From Medicago truncatula (Eukaryota > Streptophyta > Magnoliopsida > Fabales > Fabaceae), in NCBI RefSeq assembly GCF_003473485.1, contig NC_053045.1, forward strand, positions 43,194,494 through 43,258,493: a DNA stretch of 64,000 nt, in the 5' to 3' direction. The notes below the pieces were generated by a model that was not told where the DNA came from, did not search any database, and saw only the letters and a program-made list of their open reading frames with translations. Positions 34,064 through 45,399 of this stretch are shown piece after piece (the first letter of the stretch is position 1; every line of letters begins with the position of its first letter). The translations under genes and the position numbers were made by a program.

Positions 34064-35608
34064 TCATTTCCATATGTTCACCACAGGCGCATAGTTGTTG
34101 CTAGTTGATGCAAATAATTCCTTTCGTGTACAAGCTGCTAGTCCAGTAATTGATATACAAGAGGAAGGAATGCTACGAATTTGCCCGTTGCACTCGAGAA
34201 TAAAAAATTCCATGCACTGCAATAAACTTTTTGTACTTGTAACATAATAATCAAAGACAACAACTTTATGTTGAAATACATAAACATAGAAGTTTTTATA
34301 TTTTCACATTAACCAGTAGGAGGAAGCATATGCTATCAGATAAGTAATCAATAGCTATTATGTATTACTATTAAGTAACCCTATCCTCTATAATCTATCA
34401 GCATAACATAGACTGTATGGCCTGAAGCATTTTGTTATAGATTATGCACATAAAATTTCCGGATTTCGCATACAGAATAAAAGATAATAATTATTCTAAC
34501 AGAGCCCATATTTGGAAACAAGAGTTCAATCCAAAAAGGTTCAACTATGACTGAGGAAAATATACTCAAGATGTAATCAAACTTTTCCATCTTTATTTTA
34601 TTATTTTAAAAGGTTCAACTATGACTGAGGCTAAATGTAACCTCAGTAACAGTTACATAAAAGTATATATAAAAGAAACACCATGAACATAATGGAAGCA
34701 CAGGGAAGAGTTTACCTGAAAACCACCAACAACTAAGACGTTACGGTATCGAGGATGGAATATGACGGACATAAACATCTTCCCTTTCGATGGATACTCA
34801 TATAAGCACTGTCCGTCCATAGAAAGCGTCCAGACACGTACACCATCTGCACTGACAGAGGCGATCATTTGCCCAGTGACATCCCAACATAAGGAACAAA
34901 TATATTTGACGTGGCCCTAATAGGGAATGAGATTCAGACTCATGCTGTAGTAATACTATTTCATGATACACAACTTACATTTTAATCAAATTTATAAATG
35001 AGATGTCAAGCTCACCTGAAGACATTAAACAACAGTAAAAGTCTTAAAATCAAGCAAGTTGATAACATTTTGATTAGCAACTGCCAAAAGCATCCCAGAT
35101 ACAGGCTGAAATCTCACTTGGCCTACACCTGCCTGAAATTCATTTTTATATAAGTCTTTGTATTCATGTGACCGGCAAGTAACTATTCTGTTTTGAATAC
35201 AAAAAGAGGAGTGTAAGACTCACCTTACAGTTTTTAATCTTAATACACCGATTGAGATCCCATACTTGAATTCCATCATGGGAATAGGATGAGCATAGAA
35301 ATTGTTCTGTTGGGTGGAAGTCCAATGATCTTACTATCCCACTATGTCTAAAAATGAAGAACATTCTTGCAGGCTATATATATGTGCATCATGAAACAGC
35401 AAGACATAAGGCATCAATCCTCAAGTTACAAAGGAAGGACTAATGCAGAAGAGTGAGTAGAAGGGGGATGTGAAAAAGAAAGAGACTCACTTTTTTTGCA
35501 TCCCATAATTTTACTGTTTTATCAGCAGAGGATGTTGCAAATATAGTTGAACCTGGTTTAAATCTAACATCGAAGATAGTAGATAAATGTGACGCTACTG
35601 AGCGTACT
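34064..35608 (-). pseudogene. LEUNIG-like copy F, 5'-truncated pseudogene with an in-frame stop
   Basis: Exons 9 (34216-34064, ends VVNIWK), 8 (34916-34716), 7 (35132-35016), 6 (35373-35224) and part of 5 (from about 35608 to 35490, ASHLSTIFDVRFKPG and SSADKTVKLWDA) are present with usable splice sites. Exon 7 has a TAA at 35027-35025, codon 36 of 39. Everything upstream of mid exon 5, including LisH/LUFS and promoter, is missing; the homology stops near 35608. A SINE-like insertion lies 75 bp further upstream. Confidence 0.85.
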
Positions 35609-35681
35609 CTAGTGTCATGCAAAAGTATATTCAATGCGTTTATATCCATTTTTTGTTCACTTTTTTTGGGTTTTAGCCCTT

Positions 35682-35765
35682 TTTTTTTTGTGGTGGCCGG
35701 GGTTGGAACCCCGGACCTTGCATATTTTATGCATTGTTCATACCAACTGAGCTAAGCTCACGAGG
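35682..35765 (-). mobile_element. tRNA-derived SINE-like insertion with 16-bp target-site duplication
   Basis: Minus-strand body of 84 bp: GTCCTCGTGAGC, a perfect tRNA A box TTAGCTCAGTTGGT, a middle containing AATGCATAAAATATGC, a B-box-like GGGGTTCCAACCCC, then GGCCACCAC and a poly(A) run. The 16-bp GGGTTTTAGCCCTTTT flanks it on both sides (35666-35681 and 35766-35781). A and B boxes, tail and long duplication show a retroposed RNA polymerase III transcript moved by LINE machinery. Confidence 0.8.
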
Positions 35766-36099
35766 ACGGGTTTTAGCCCTTTTATTCTAACTTTAGTCTT
35801 GTACACTTAATGTAATTTCATTTTTATTGTTTTATATATGGATTTAATTTTATTTTAATTTTAGGGAAAGATTTAATCTTTATATTATCTTAGAAATTTT
35901 GAAAAGTATATCTGATCAATCCTAATCAACCGTTTAAATCTTAAACCAGTGTCTGTTCAATGTTCAATCAAGTTTTGATTACATTGACCATTACACTCTT
36001 CAAGAGTCATTTGGCATCATGCTGCCACATGACAACTAACTGATCTGGGATTCTCTACAGTTGGAAATCGAAGGAATCCTGCAGTCACACAATCGCAAT

Positions 36100-36440
36100 A
36101 CGCAATATTGCTTCGATAGAAACTGGCAAGTCCAGATTATACATGTAAGACATGGGTTGCCAAAAAAAACTTACCGTAAGCAATAAGATAGCTTCTACCC
36201 CATTACATGCATAACATGCATAGGGATCTAAAACATGCAATGAATATACTTAGAGATCTTGCCTAATTAATCTTTTTTTACACATACACACACGTGTGTG
36301 AAAAAGCATGCATGCTACACAGATCTAACAGTCTTAATTCAAAATAATAAGATCATTATAAACTAGAAAAAATAAAATATATACCACTTGCAGCAGAAGC
36401 CACATCAGATAGAGAAGAGTAAAATATGTACAATTACAAA
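36100..36440. repeat. Array spacer remnant left of the PKR1-like gene
   Basis: Matches 24590-24990, the spacer on the 3' side of copy D: TGGCAAGTCCAGATTATACATG, the run of ACACACAC, and GTGTGTGAAAAAG. In the array this sequence lies 3' of a LEUNIG-like copy, so its presence here marks the parental junction next to PKR1. Confidence 0.6.
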
Positions 36441-36543
36441 AATTGAAAGAGGAAAAAAAAATCAAGCTTAGTGTTCTATGCTTTTCGACCGTGTACTCTA
36501 ATTTGGTCATGTATCAGGAGATCATGAAAAAACAAGATAATAG

Positions 36544-38963
36544 TTATTCGCTCTTTTTGTTTGCCTCTAGAGGATCCTTAGCTTCCAAGCCCATCTCTCG
36601 CATTTGATGTTCGACGGAGACTAGACCAGTTTCTGAAAGAAACCTATAAAAAAAAAAAAACATAAAATAAATAGAGTACTGCATAGGAAGATCACTAGAA
36701 CAGATTCTAACCAACATATGATTTCATAATTAGATGTTACAAGAAACCCAATGCATTTCATGCATTTACTTTGATATATGATACAACAAGCATTTCCTTT
36801 TCTTTTGTTTTTCTCTTTGCAATTTTCAGCAGAAGGAAACCCAAAAGGTCTATGGATCATTTCATCAAAAAATAAAACGTCTGCACAATCATGATCTACC
36901 AACTAATCTTATCCACGCTTTCATTTTCCTTCCTATTTAATGCTACAGAGGAAAATCACTGCCCCATGAATAATGATATTATCAATCCATCACAAAGCAG
37001 TTGACATAGCAATGCACAGGGCAACAAACACAAAAAACTTAACTAATACATCAAACATAAAGCTCACACCCATTCAGTTTGATACCTTATTCTCGGTACC
37101 CAACACTTGTTAGAGCGCCTTTGCCTTTTAGACTAGACGCTCAAGGGCCATGTTCAGTACCTTATGATCGCTAAGGAAGGAACACAATCAGAGAAATTGG
37201 AGGCGACCAATCAAGAACGTGAAGAAAGTCCCAACAACAGGAGAGGTAGATACAGCCAAATAGGACTTGGAGCAGCCAAGGAGCTGAGTATTTTGACCCA
37301 AAAAACGAGTTGTCTATGACCGACCAGGAGCACCAGAGGAGTCCTAGCGCGCCACGTGTTATCCATTCATACATCACCCAATTCATGCCATACAAGGAAG
37401 GAATATCTGACGGAGGCCACACCCCATATTTAGGTTTGAGCCTAACAGGGGCCCAAAACCTCCAAAACCTAGCAATGGGACACTATAAAAGGATCATGGC
37501 ATTAGGAACAAAGGTAGACTTTACACATATTCCCCGAAATACTAGGTTATTATTACCCAATCTGGGGTTGACTTCTAGATCTGTATTCAAGATAAGAACA
37601 CATTCTAATGACATTACTTCTGAGCTAGAACATTTAGGAATTAATACAGGCAAAATGTTTGCACAGCATCAACATGAAAAGAGGATGTTACATTACATGC
37701 TAAATTCCTACAAGTTGAAAAGAAAAAAGAAAAAAAAACATGGATTGAAGATGGAATGGAATAGAGAGGTTCTATATGTTGCTTTATTTTGTTCTTGCTC
37801 TTTTAGTGAAGCCGGGATGCATTGCCTTTAAAAACATCATGTTCCTAGATGTGCTAATTTAAGTGAGATCAAATGGTGGACAGAATAGTAGTTAAAGATA
37901 GTGGAGACCTAGGAAAAGTTAAACCATTTAAGATTACATGATTTGTCATTAAAGATGGTTCATGGTAAATTACATATGAGAAAAGCACTTCCCTGATTGT
38001 TGTCGTTGTTCTGTTCTGTTTTGTTCAATTTTCAAACATAGCAAGCAAATATAGAATAGAACTTACATCCCCCTCTACACCAATCTAACATGTCTATCAA
38101 AAGCTACATTAAACTAGTTTCTTGTGGATCCAGATTTCTTCCAGTCAAGGAAAACATGTAGTCACACAGTAAAAAGAGATGAGATCTCAACTGTTGGGTG
38201 AAAGATCAGATGACACAAACCTAGTTTCAACAAACCAGCTTTATAATACAGTTCAAAAATTGAGTAAATAATTACAATTCAAAATTAGTTATCTGATCTT
38301 CACCCAAAGACGAGTGACTGCATAGTATCCCATTCCTTACATTTTGGCTAATTAGATTAGTTTCTTCAGGATCCGGATATCCTCCGGTCATAAGCTGTTT
38401 TCAGCTTATTTTAGTAAGCTCTTAAAGATAGCTTATGAAAAAAGCTTCTAACTTATATGAATACAATTTAACTTTATTTTATCTTTCGTTTATTATGATA
38501 GGCGTCTATACTCTGGTTAACCTTGCATATCAAACATGAATCATGATCGAAATCCCAATTTCAATTTAACAACAATTACATTGAAAAAAAGAGATAATTT
38601 GTGAAAGGGTAAGAATGAAATTACCAGCTAAGGAGTAAGAAGAGTGTAACAGAAATAAGAACAAGGAACACAACGTGAAACACCAACCAAGAATCACTGG
38701 AAGAGAATGCTAAACCCAACATAACAGCAAGACAAAGACCCAACATTAAAAACGCAGACTTTAATGTATTCCATGTTGGCCCCTGAAACAATAAGCGAAA
38801 AAAATGAGTAAATAAAGAAAGTTCGTGAAAATAGGAACAAAAAAGGAAATTGAAAGAGAGTAGAGACGTTAACACCAGGAGCTAGAGCTCCTAGGAAAAC
38901 TGCTGTTGCTGAAGATACTTCACTGGAGCTTGATTGTGATTCTGAATTGTGATTTTGGTCCAT
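36544..38963 (-). CDS. PKR1: PKR1-like small membrane protein (V-ATPase assembly factor family), 117 aa
   Basis: Exons 38963-38868, 38782-38625 and 36643-36544 (354 nt). The protein starts MDQNHNSESQSSSSEVS, then FLGALAPGVN|GPTWNTLKSAF across the first junction. Two hydrophobic helices follow (LMLGLCLAVMLGLAF and WLVFHVVFLVLISVTLFLLL), then WFLSETGLVSVEHQM and a polar tail ending KKSE. This is the plant form of the Pkr1 family, whose yeast member is an ER protein needed to assemble the V-ATPase V0 sector; that role in plants is inferred. An upstream in-frame ATG at 38975 would add four residues (MHYK). The exon 1 donor is GTCTCT, weak but forced by the frame and family sequence. Intron 2 is unusually long (1981 bp) and contains repeat-like sequence. 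Confidence 0.8.
37150..37860 (+). other. LTR-like or other inserted sequence inside PKR1-like intron 2
   Basis: GC-richer than the surrounding intron, with a GCCACGTGTTATCC element and a TATA-like CACTATAAAAGG at 37481, a layout seen in plant LTRs. The + strand ORF 37310-37831 (173 codons) has no recognised domain and is probably fortuitous. I could not define ends or a target-site duplication. Confidence 0.3.
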
Positions 38964-38999
38964 TTTGTAATGCAAATTGAAGTAAGTTAGGGTTTTATT

Positions 39000-40190
39000 T
39001 TGCAGTGCAAAAGCATGGAGAATTAGAGATCGGGAAGGAATTAATTAAGCACATAAACTTTTGGATTCAGCGAAATTGTGAAGCGCTCATAGTGTAAAAA
39101 CAAATACTTAACTTTTTATTTTTTTTTTGGTTACTAAACAAATACAATTTTAAAATTACCCCTAAATAAAAAATTCAAATTTAGTCTCGGAACGGCTCAC
39201 GAGTAGATAATTTTTTTTTTTGTTTAAATAGGTTTTTCGTCTTGTATATATAGATTATTTGAATTTTCGACTTTTCGTAGGTGGGGGCGGGACAGGTCTG
39301 AGGGCGGGGCGGGGTTGGGTACTATAAAACGGGGGCGGGTGTGTTAAAACTCGTCTCCGCCCCACCCCGCCCCGTTACCATTTCATGAAGTAGATTTTAT
39401 GTTGTTTTTTTAAGAAGAAGCAGATTTTATATTGTCACAACAAATTATGTGAGTCGTCCAATCAAAATTTTGTGGCCGGTATCATTTTATTAAAAATACA
39501 CAGTTTTTAATCTTATCCATTTGATCTCAAATGAACGGTCGAGATCTAAAACCGTGTGCATTTATTATGTCCTCAACCCACACGGTAGGGGGCTAAAAAT
39601 CATCAGATTAAAAGGTCTCCAATCATGTTAGCCCACAAATCACCATAAGGAAATCCTTATGCACCGTGCATAAATCCCAACATAATTGCTTCCTACACCC
39701 CCAAAATGAGCCAAAACCATTTTTGTTCAAAATAAAAAAAATCTTATGGTTGTGATGTGTTTATGCACGGTGCATAAGGAAATAACTTATGCACCATAAC
39801 TTTTGCCTTAAGTTGGCACCTAGACCCCAAATCTTGATTAAAAAATAATATTTAAAATTAAAAATATGAAAATAATGGAGTGGTGGTGGTTAACACCAGT
39901 CAGTGTTGACGTATAGTAATCCCGCCGATATAAAATGGATCTTCGACGATCGACAGCGGAGCACGGCAGTTGTCTGGTCCTTTAAACATTAGGTAAATAT
40001 AATAGACAAATGTAAAATAGAAGAACAAAAAAAAACATTTTATAAAAAATTATATATAATAGACAAATGTATAATAGAAGAAGAAAAAAGAAACATTTGG
40101 TAAATATTGAAAATCAAATGTCGTCTTCGGTCATTTATACCAAGTTAATTTTTAAGTTTCTTTTTTTGTTGTAGATTGTTGGTTCTTTAA
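39000..40190. other. Upstream region of the PKR1-like gene and repeat fragments
   Basis: Contains a GC-rich fragment at 39280-39380 (GGGGCGGGGCGGGG on the left, CCGCCCCACCCCGCCCC on the right, inverted and probably a short element) and an inverted pair around TTATGCACCGTGCATAA (39659 and 39753). No gene supported. Confidence 0.4.
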
Positions 40191-41033
40191 GGTTATGTTT
40201 GGATTGATGGAGAGTGGTGGAATGGAATGGAGTGGGATAAAACCATATTCCATTGTTTGGTTTTGCAAAAAAGGAATGGAATGGAATGGAGTGTGATGTA
40301 ACTCATTCAATCCAATACCACCCATTAAGCCAAATTTTCATTTCCTCCAATTTGGGGTGTATCCAATGGAATGGAATACATAAATAATACAATGACAACT
40401 ATGCCCCTGCCTTTTCTATTTCATCAACTAATGTTCCTCCTTTCGTCGTTTTTTTTCTTCTTCTTCTGTTCACTGCCTTCTTTCTTCTTGCCTTTCCCAT
40501 ACTTCATTCATACTACTTCCTCATTTTGTTTCCGACATGTTTACTTACTACCGCAGAGAAATTGACTGGCAAATTACCATGCAACAATTGTAAATTATGT
40601 AAGAATCATTATTATGCACTGCACAATTATCTTCAATTCTAACTAATTAGTATTATACGTTTTTTTTTGCCGTTTATGCTTATTATGAACATGTATTGAC
40701 TTGTTTATTCTAACTAATCAATACTGAATCTTTTTTTCAATTACCCATATTTATTATGTACTTGTTTATTAGGGTGTTACTTGATGCCAAAATAAACATA
40801 TATTGATTACACATTAATATTTTTAAACTAAAGGGTAAAATTGGAATAAAAAAGTTATAACATGTTCCGTTCTGTTCACTTTCCAAACAATGGAGTGGGA
40901 AATTAGTTCCATTCCGTCTTGAAATATCCAAACAATGTAATGAAATTTTTATTCCATGCCGTTCCATTCCGTCCCGTCCCATTCCACTCCATTCCGTTCC
41001 GCTCCGTTAGTTTTAGATTATCCAAACAGAGCC
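40191..41033. mobile_element. PIF/Harbinger-like (Tourist-type) non-autonomous element
   Basis: Left end GGTTATGTTTGGATTG, right end TATCCAAACAGAGCC, inverted with few mismatches, flanked on both sides by TAA, the usual PIF/Harbinger target duplication. Subterminal regions are full of GGAATGGAATGG-type repeats on the left and their reverse complement on the right. No transposase; the short ORFs inside are low-complexity. Confidence 0.55.
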
Positions 41034-42115
41034 TAAATTATAGAATATTTATATTGTTACCATTTTTCAGTCAACTTTGTTAAAAAGTGTTTATGGACAA
41101 TTTAGCATTGAGGTGGTAAGTTCAAAAGTGTTTTTGACATCAAACATGATTACGCACTCACATTTTCTTCTTTTGTTTTTGAAGATAAATATTATAAATC
41201 AAGTAATCGATCAATTTTGTTTCAAATCAAGACTGAATAATACATTTATGAACCCTAATTTTGAGAGCGATGAATTTAGACATACCAACTTAACATTAAA
41301 CGTTCATATACATTTTTAACTGAGTTTAATGAAAATAGAATATTGGTGCAGATATATTCTGACTTAAAGGAGTAATTTGTAACAAAAATAACTTAAATGA
41401 CTAACTTATTATAAACATTTAACTTAAATGACTACACGTGGTATTTGGTCAATGTTGAATTAACATGAAATTAGAATATTAATGTGTTTTAAGAGAGAAA
41501 ATGATAACCATAATTTAAATAAATAATGATAATAACAATAAATCAATAATAGTTCCCCTCAAAAAATAATACTCCATAGCTATTCTGGACATCAATTGAA
41601 CATGATGAATGGATATAAAGGACTTTTGATCGAATAAACTTCCTTTGGTAGAACATAATGAATGGATATGAAGGACTTTTGGAGTCCCCATACAAATTTA
41701 GTATCCTACATTGTAAATTTAGCTATGTATTGGTGGTATTACCTTTTCCTATCAGTTAGAGAAACATGTGGGCTTCAACTTATAGATAATACATGCATCA
41801 TGCATTTGAACTAGTGACCTAGAAAAGGTCCAGGACATATCTATATTTAGCAACAACAACGGATCCATTCACCAAACTTAGAAGAGAAAACGTAGGAGAA
41901 ATAAATGGGGAAATGTATCAACATTCACCCATAATCACGTTAAGTCACAAATAACACAACAACCTAATTTCTAACTTGCATACTATTTTATCCTCCTATT
42001 TCCCACTTCTATCAAGAAGGGTAGAGGCAAAGGCAATTCTCTATTCTCTATTCTCTATTCTCTCTACATTTCAAACAAACAAAAAAGTTTCATTACCTTA
42101 CCCATATTATCTAAA

Positions 42116-42451
42116 ATGTTAAACATCAAGTCATGGATTATGTTCTTCTTTCTAGCCATGCTCATTGCCATGGTATCTGCTGAAGCTTCTAAGGTTCATG
42201 ACTTTACCTTTGCATCCGTGCGCGTGGGTGATTTAATCGGAGATGACAATGAAATGTTGATGGATTCTGAATCAAATCGTCGAACATTGGCCGGCAGGAA
42301 AAGAAGATACATTAGCTATGGTGCCCTTAAGGCTAATAATATCCCATGTGGTCAAAAGGGACAATCTTACTACGATTGCAACGCTAGAGGTCAGGCTAAC
42401 CCTTACCGCCGTGGTTGCACTGCCATCACACATTGTGCCAGAACACTCTGA
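42116..42451 (+). CDS. RALF: RALF-type secreted signalling peptide precursor, 111 aa
   Basis: Single exon. Residues 1-22 are a signal peptide (MFFFLAMLIAMVSA core). A propeptide follows, then the dibasic RRTL at 55-58, the site-1 protease (S1P) cleavage motif of RALF precursors. The mature part has YISYGAL (65-71), the YISY receptor-binding motif, and four conserved Cys at 78, 88, 101 and 107, expected to form two disulfides; YYDCNARGQANPYRRGC is typical. RALF peptides bind FERONIA-family receptor kinases and LRX or LLG partners at the cell surface, raise apoplastic pH and regulate cell expansion. The ATG has an AAAATGTTA context and a pyrimidine-rich (TTCTCTA)n leader at 42039-42063. All key residues are present, so a functional gene is likely. 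Confidence 0.93.
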   Translation: MLNIKSWIMFFFLAMLIAMVSAEASKVHDFTFASVRVGDLIGDDNEMLMDSESNRRTLAGRKRRYISYGALKANNIPCGQKGQSYYDCNARGQANPYRRGCTAITHCARTL

Positions 42452-44556
42452 TTAAATGGTGCAAACAAAATCAGGAACAAAAATATTTCATGGTACATTT
42501 ATATAATATAATAATAAATTTCATAATAATATTGTGGCTGATCTTGAAGAATAACATATTTCTTGCCACAGTTTCCTAGGCATCCATTGAACAACTTACA
42601 GTTTTCATATTGTAATTTTCTTTTATCTGTTGAAAATAATTTGTTCTAATTTCGTGGGATATTAATGAATTAAGGGAACAAAGTGGTTTGTTCTTGTTTA
42701 TGTATGTAATATTGTAATAATTGAATATAATTATTTCCCTTCTTTTTGTTATATTATATATTATATTGAAGATGAAATTGAGAATCTCCCAAGTTTTATT
42801 TATGCATTCTTCTATTATTTTTCTGTTTATTTGTTCAATGTACGTTCGGATACTAGTTATCGATTCGTGCAGGATCACGAAATATATATGTTCATGAAGG
42901 ATCAAGATTCATGACCACATTGTAATGTTAATTGTAGAGGATTTTATTATTTTTATTCGACTATTATGTTTTCTGCCAAACGAAATCCAACGATGGTAAC
43001 CATTTTGTGATATGTTCGTAAATTTGTAGTTCGTTGCAAATAGCATTGCTCTAATTTGAAACATAAAATTTATTAGAATTCTTGATGGTCTCAACGAGAA
43101 GCAACTATGTGAGAGCTTGAAAGATCTGGTTTCGAATTTTTGAACTTTTTTCGTGACTCTATTTGAACTTATATTTTAAGATTCAAATATGTTTTTGAGT
43201 TACAATTTAACTTGATATAAAGACTCATGAATAAACATTCATATTGAGACTTCTTCATATAAAATGTATCTCATAATTTTCACAAACAGAAGTCTCAAAT
43301 TCATAACTTTAAAGGTTTGGTCAAGTGATAAAAGGTCTTGGATCAAGAGGTTTTGAGGTAGAGTCGTGCTAGTGCATTTAAAGGTAGGTAAATGCTAATC
43401 TCTTTGTGGATCTTCTCTATCTTAGACGAGACGTCGACATTCTCTCATCCATGTTTTTCATAAAAAAAAAATCCATCATCATGAATAAAGCAATCTTCAT
43501 ATGTATGAGTAAAATAGATATGTTGGTAACAAAGTTGTATCTTGTAGAATGCTCAATGAACGCAAAATCAACATAAACACGATTCTTTCTTTGTATACAT
43601 CTCTCTGCTCTTATAGCACCAACGTCTTTAGACTCAAACTACAACAAGGTAGGGAAAAAATTGTGTCAATGAACATTTAAATAATTCAGTGTAAAAAATT
43701 TGTCATTTAATGACAAATTTAAATATCATAAATGTCAGATCGTTCACTAAATCTGATACCAACAATAGCAGTTGGTAGAAATATTTTCTACATTGATCTC
43801 TAAATCGGTCACAAACTCATTCAGTAGGGGGTTACAAAATTTGATAGCTAAATCGGTTGCTATGAAGACTGAAATTAATCGGTCACTAAATAACAAATTT
43901 TTAGTGGTGATTTCTAACCAATTATCTAAAATTTGAAACGATTTGTAATCAGGAGCGACACTTGGTTGGGCACAAACCCAAATAAAAATATTTAGGCACA
44001 CACAAAAGCAAGAAAAATTAAAAAAAAAAAAATTACAATATATCAATTGATGTGACTGAATACTTTTTATTTAATTTTGTTAGTTTTATGTGAGTGTGCC
44101 CAAATAATATTTATTTGAGATGTGTCCATGAAAAACTTTCTTTGTAATCTGATCACTGTATTTAAAAGTTTAAGGGCCCGATTAAAAACTATTTAGTTCA
44201 CATAATTTTTTAGGGGAGTTCAATGACATAATTAAAAAGAGCAATGATATACTGTACAAAGCGAGCAAACTACGAAACACACGAGCAGTGCAATTTCAAT
44301 ATTCCTACAGGGGTAAATTGGTAAATTCCATTTTAAATGATGGACAAAAATGTAAAAACAAATTGATGGTAATGCTTTTCGTCGCTTTCTTGTGTTTTGC
44401 TTTCGTGCTAAGGAGCATTAGTGAATTAAAAATTATCGATTAATTTAGAGAATCAATTATAAAAAAATAATGTAGTAATACCTTAAATTTTTGTTGCACA
44501 TCCAACTTGAATTAATGTAGTAATAAATTTGTGTTTGAAAATGGGGAACAATATAC
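42452..44556. other. Gene-free spacer after the RALF gene
   Basis: The first 350 bp should contain the RALF 3' UTR. Beyond that it is AT-rich; the ORFs at 42576-42905 and 43747-44046 have no recognisable domain. A decayed SINE-like B-box region may lie at 43315-43400. Confidence 0.4.
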
Positions 44557-44580
44557 TATACTGCTAGCACTAGCAGTATA
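44557..44580. repeat. Perfect 11-bp inverted repeat
   Basis: TATACTGCTAG, two spacer bases, CTAGCAGTATA. A short, perfect hairpin or dyad. It could be a transposon footprint or a protein-binding dyad; context does not decide. Confidence 0.8.
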
Positions 44581-44914
44581 TCAGTTGCAAAGATTCCATC
44601 ATGTACTTGCTTAAGGTGGCTTTTAACACACGTTCATCTCGATCAAAATCATTGTTTGTTCTGATAACCCAAGTTGCAACAAGAGGAAACCAAAAACTTC
44701 GCCCAAAATGCCAAATTTGATTTGATGGGAAATGGAAATAGGACATAAAACTATGCAAGTGGGGGTCGTAAAAATAGATTCACGTGAGTGAGATCCGTGT
44801 TGTATCGATGATGACATATGGACCTCAAATCCATCATAAATTAAGCCCAAATTGAGGTCATATCATGCTGAAAACAATTAATTAAAAGAGTCTTCGGAAG
44901 TTGAACCTTGGTCG

Positions 44915-45064
44915 ATTGGAATATCAACGCCAACTCTACCACTATGAGCAAGTTCCTCTTCCTCATGACCGGCATAGTGGTATAGTTGGCGTTAGTATTC
45001 CAATTGCTATAAATTAGTTCCTCTTCCTCATTGTTTGGAATACCAACGCCAACTCTACCTCTAT
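44915..45064. repeat. Inverted and direct repeat cluster forming a 32-bp hairpin
   Basis: Arms 44915-44946 and 44973-45004 are inverted copies with three mismatches over 32 bp, separated by 26 bp. A third, direct copy lies at 45035-45064 (TTGGAATACCAACGCCAACT). CTTCCTCATGACCGGCAT occurs twice (about 44959 and 45083). Read on the minus strand the repeats give AGHEEEELAHS and related peptides, but there are stops, so coding is doubtful. Confidence 0.75.
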
Positions 45065-45399
45065 TTGATAAGATAAATAGCTTCCTCATGACCGGCATTG
45101 TGAGCAAGTTTCTCTTGTGGAACAGAACACCCTAACCTTCGTATCAATGAGGTTTGTTACAATTGGGTCTGAAATTTTGATATCATATTCACGCCTCTTC
45201 TTTAAGATATTAAGATGGAGATTTTTATTAGTGATGACTTTGATGACATCTTTGTGTAGGAGTCATCTATTTCAAGTACTTATACCACTAAATCAACATA
45301 TTACTGGTTAACCACTATATCGGGACCTAATCTAAAGGTCGTTATGAGTTGGTCTTGAATATGAAAACTTAAGCTTAATGATAATATATGTCATTTTAC

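Noticed and set aside
35682-35765. Considered as a genuine tRNA gene because of perfect A and B boxes
   Set aside because: No cloverleaf acceptor or anticodon stems, poly(A) tail and target duplications present; a retroposed SINE-like copy fits better.
37310-37831. 173-codon plus-strand ORF
   Set aside because: No recognisable domain, lies in the intron of the minus-strand PKR1-like gene, and the sequence looks LTR-like.
40737-40982. Minus-strand ORF of repeated GMERNGTE-like residues
   Set aside because: Translation of subterminal GGAATGGAAT repeats in the Harbinger-like element.
42576-42905. Minus-strand ORF of 109 codons after the RALF gene
   Set aside because: Ile/Asn/Tyr-rich translation of AT-rich DNA, no domain, overlaps the likely RALF 3' UTR.
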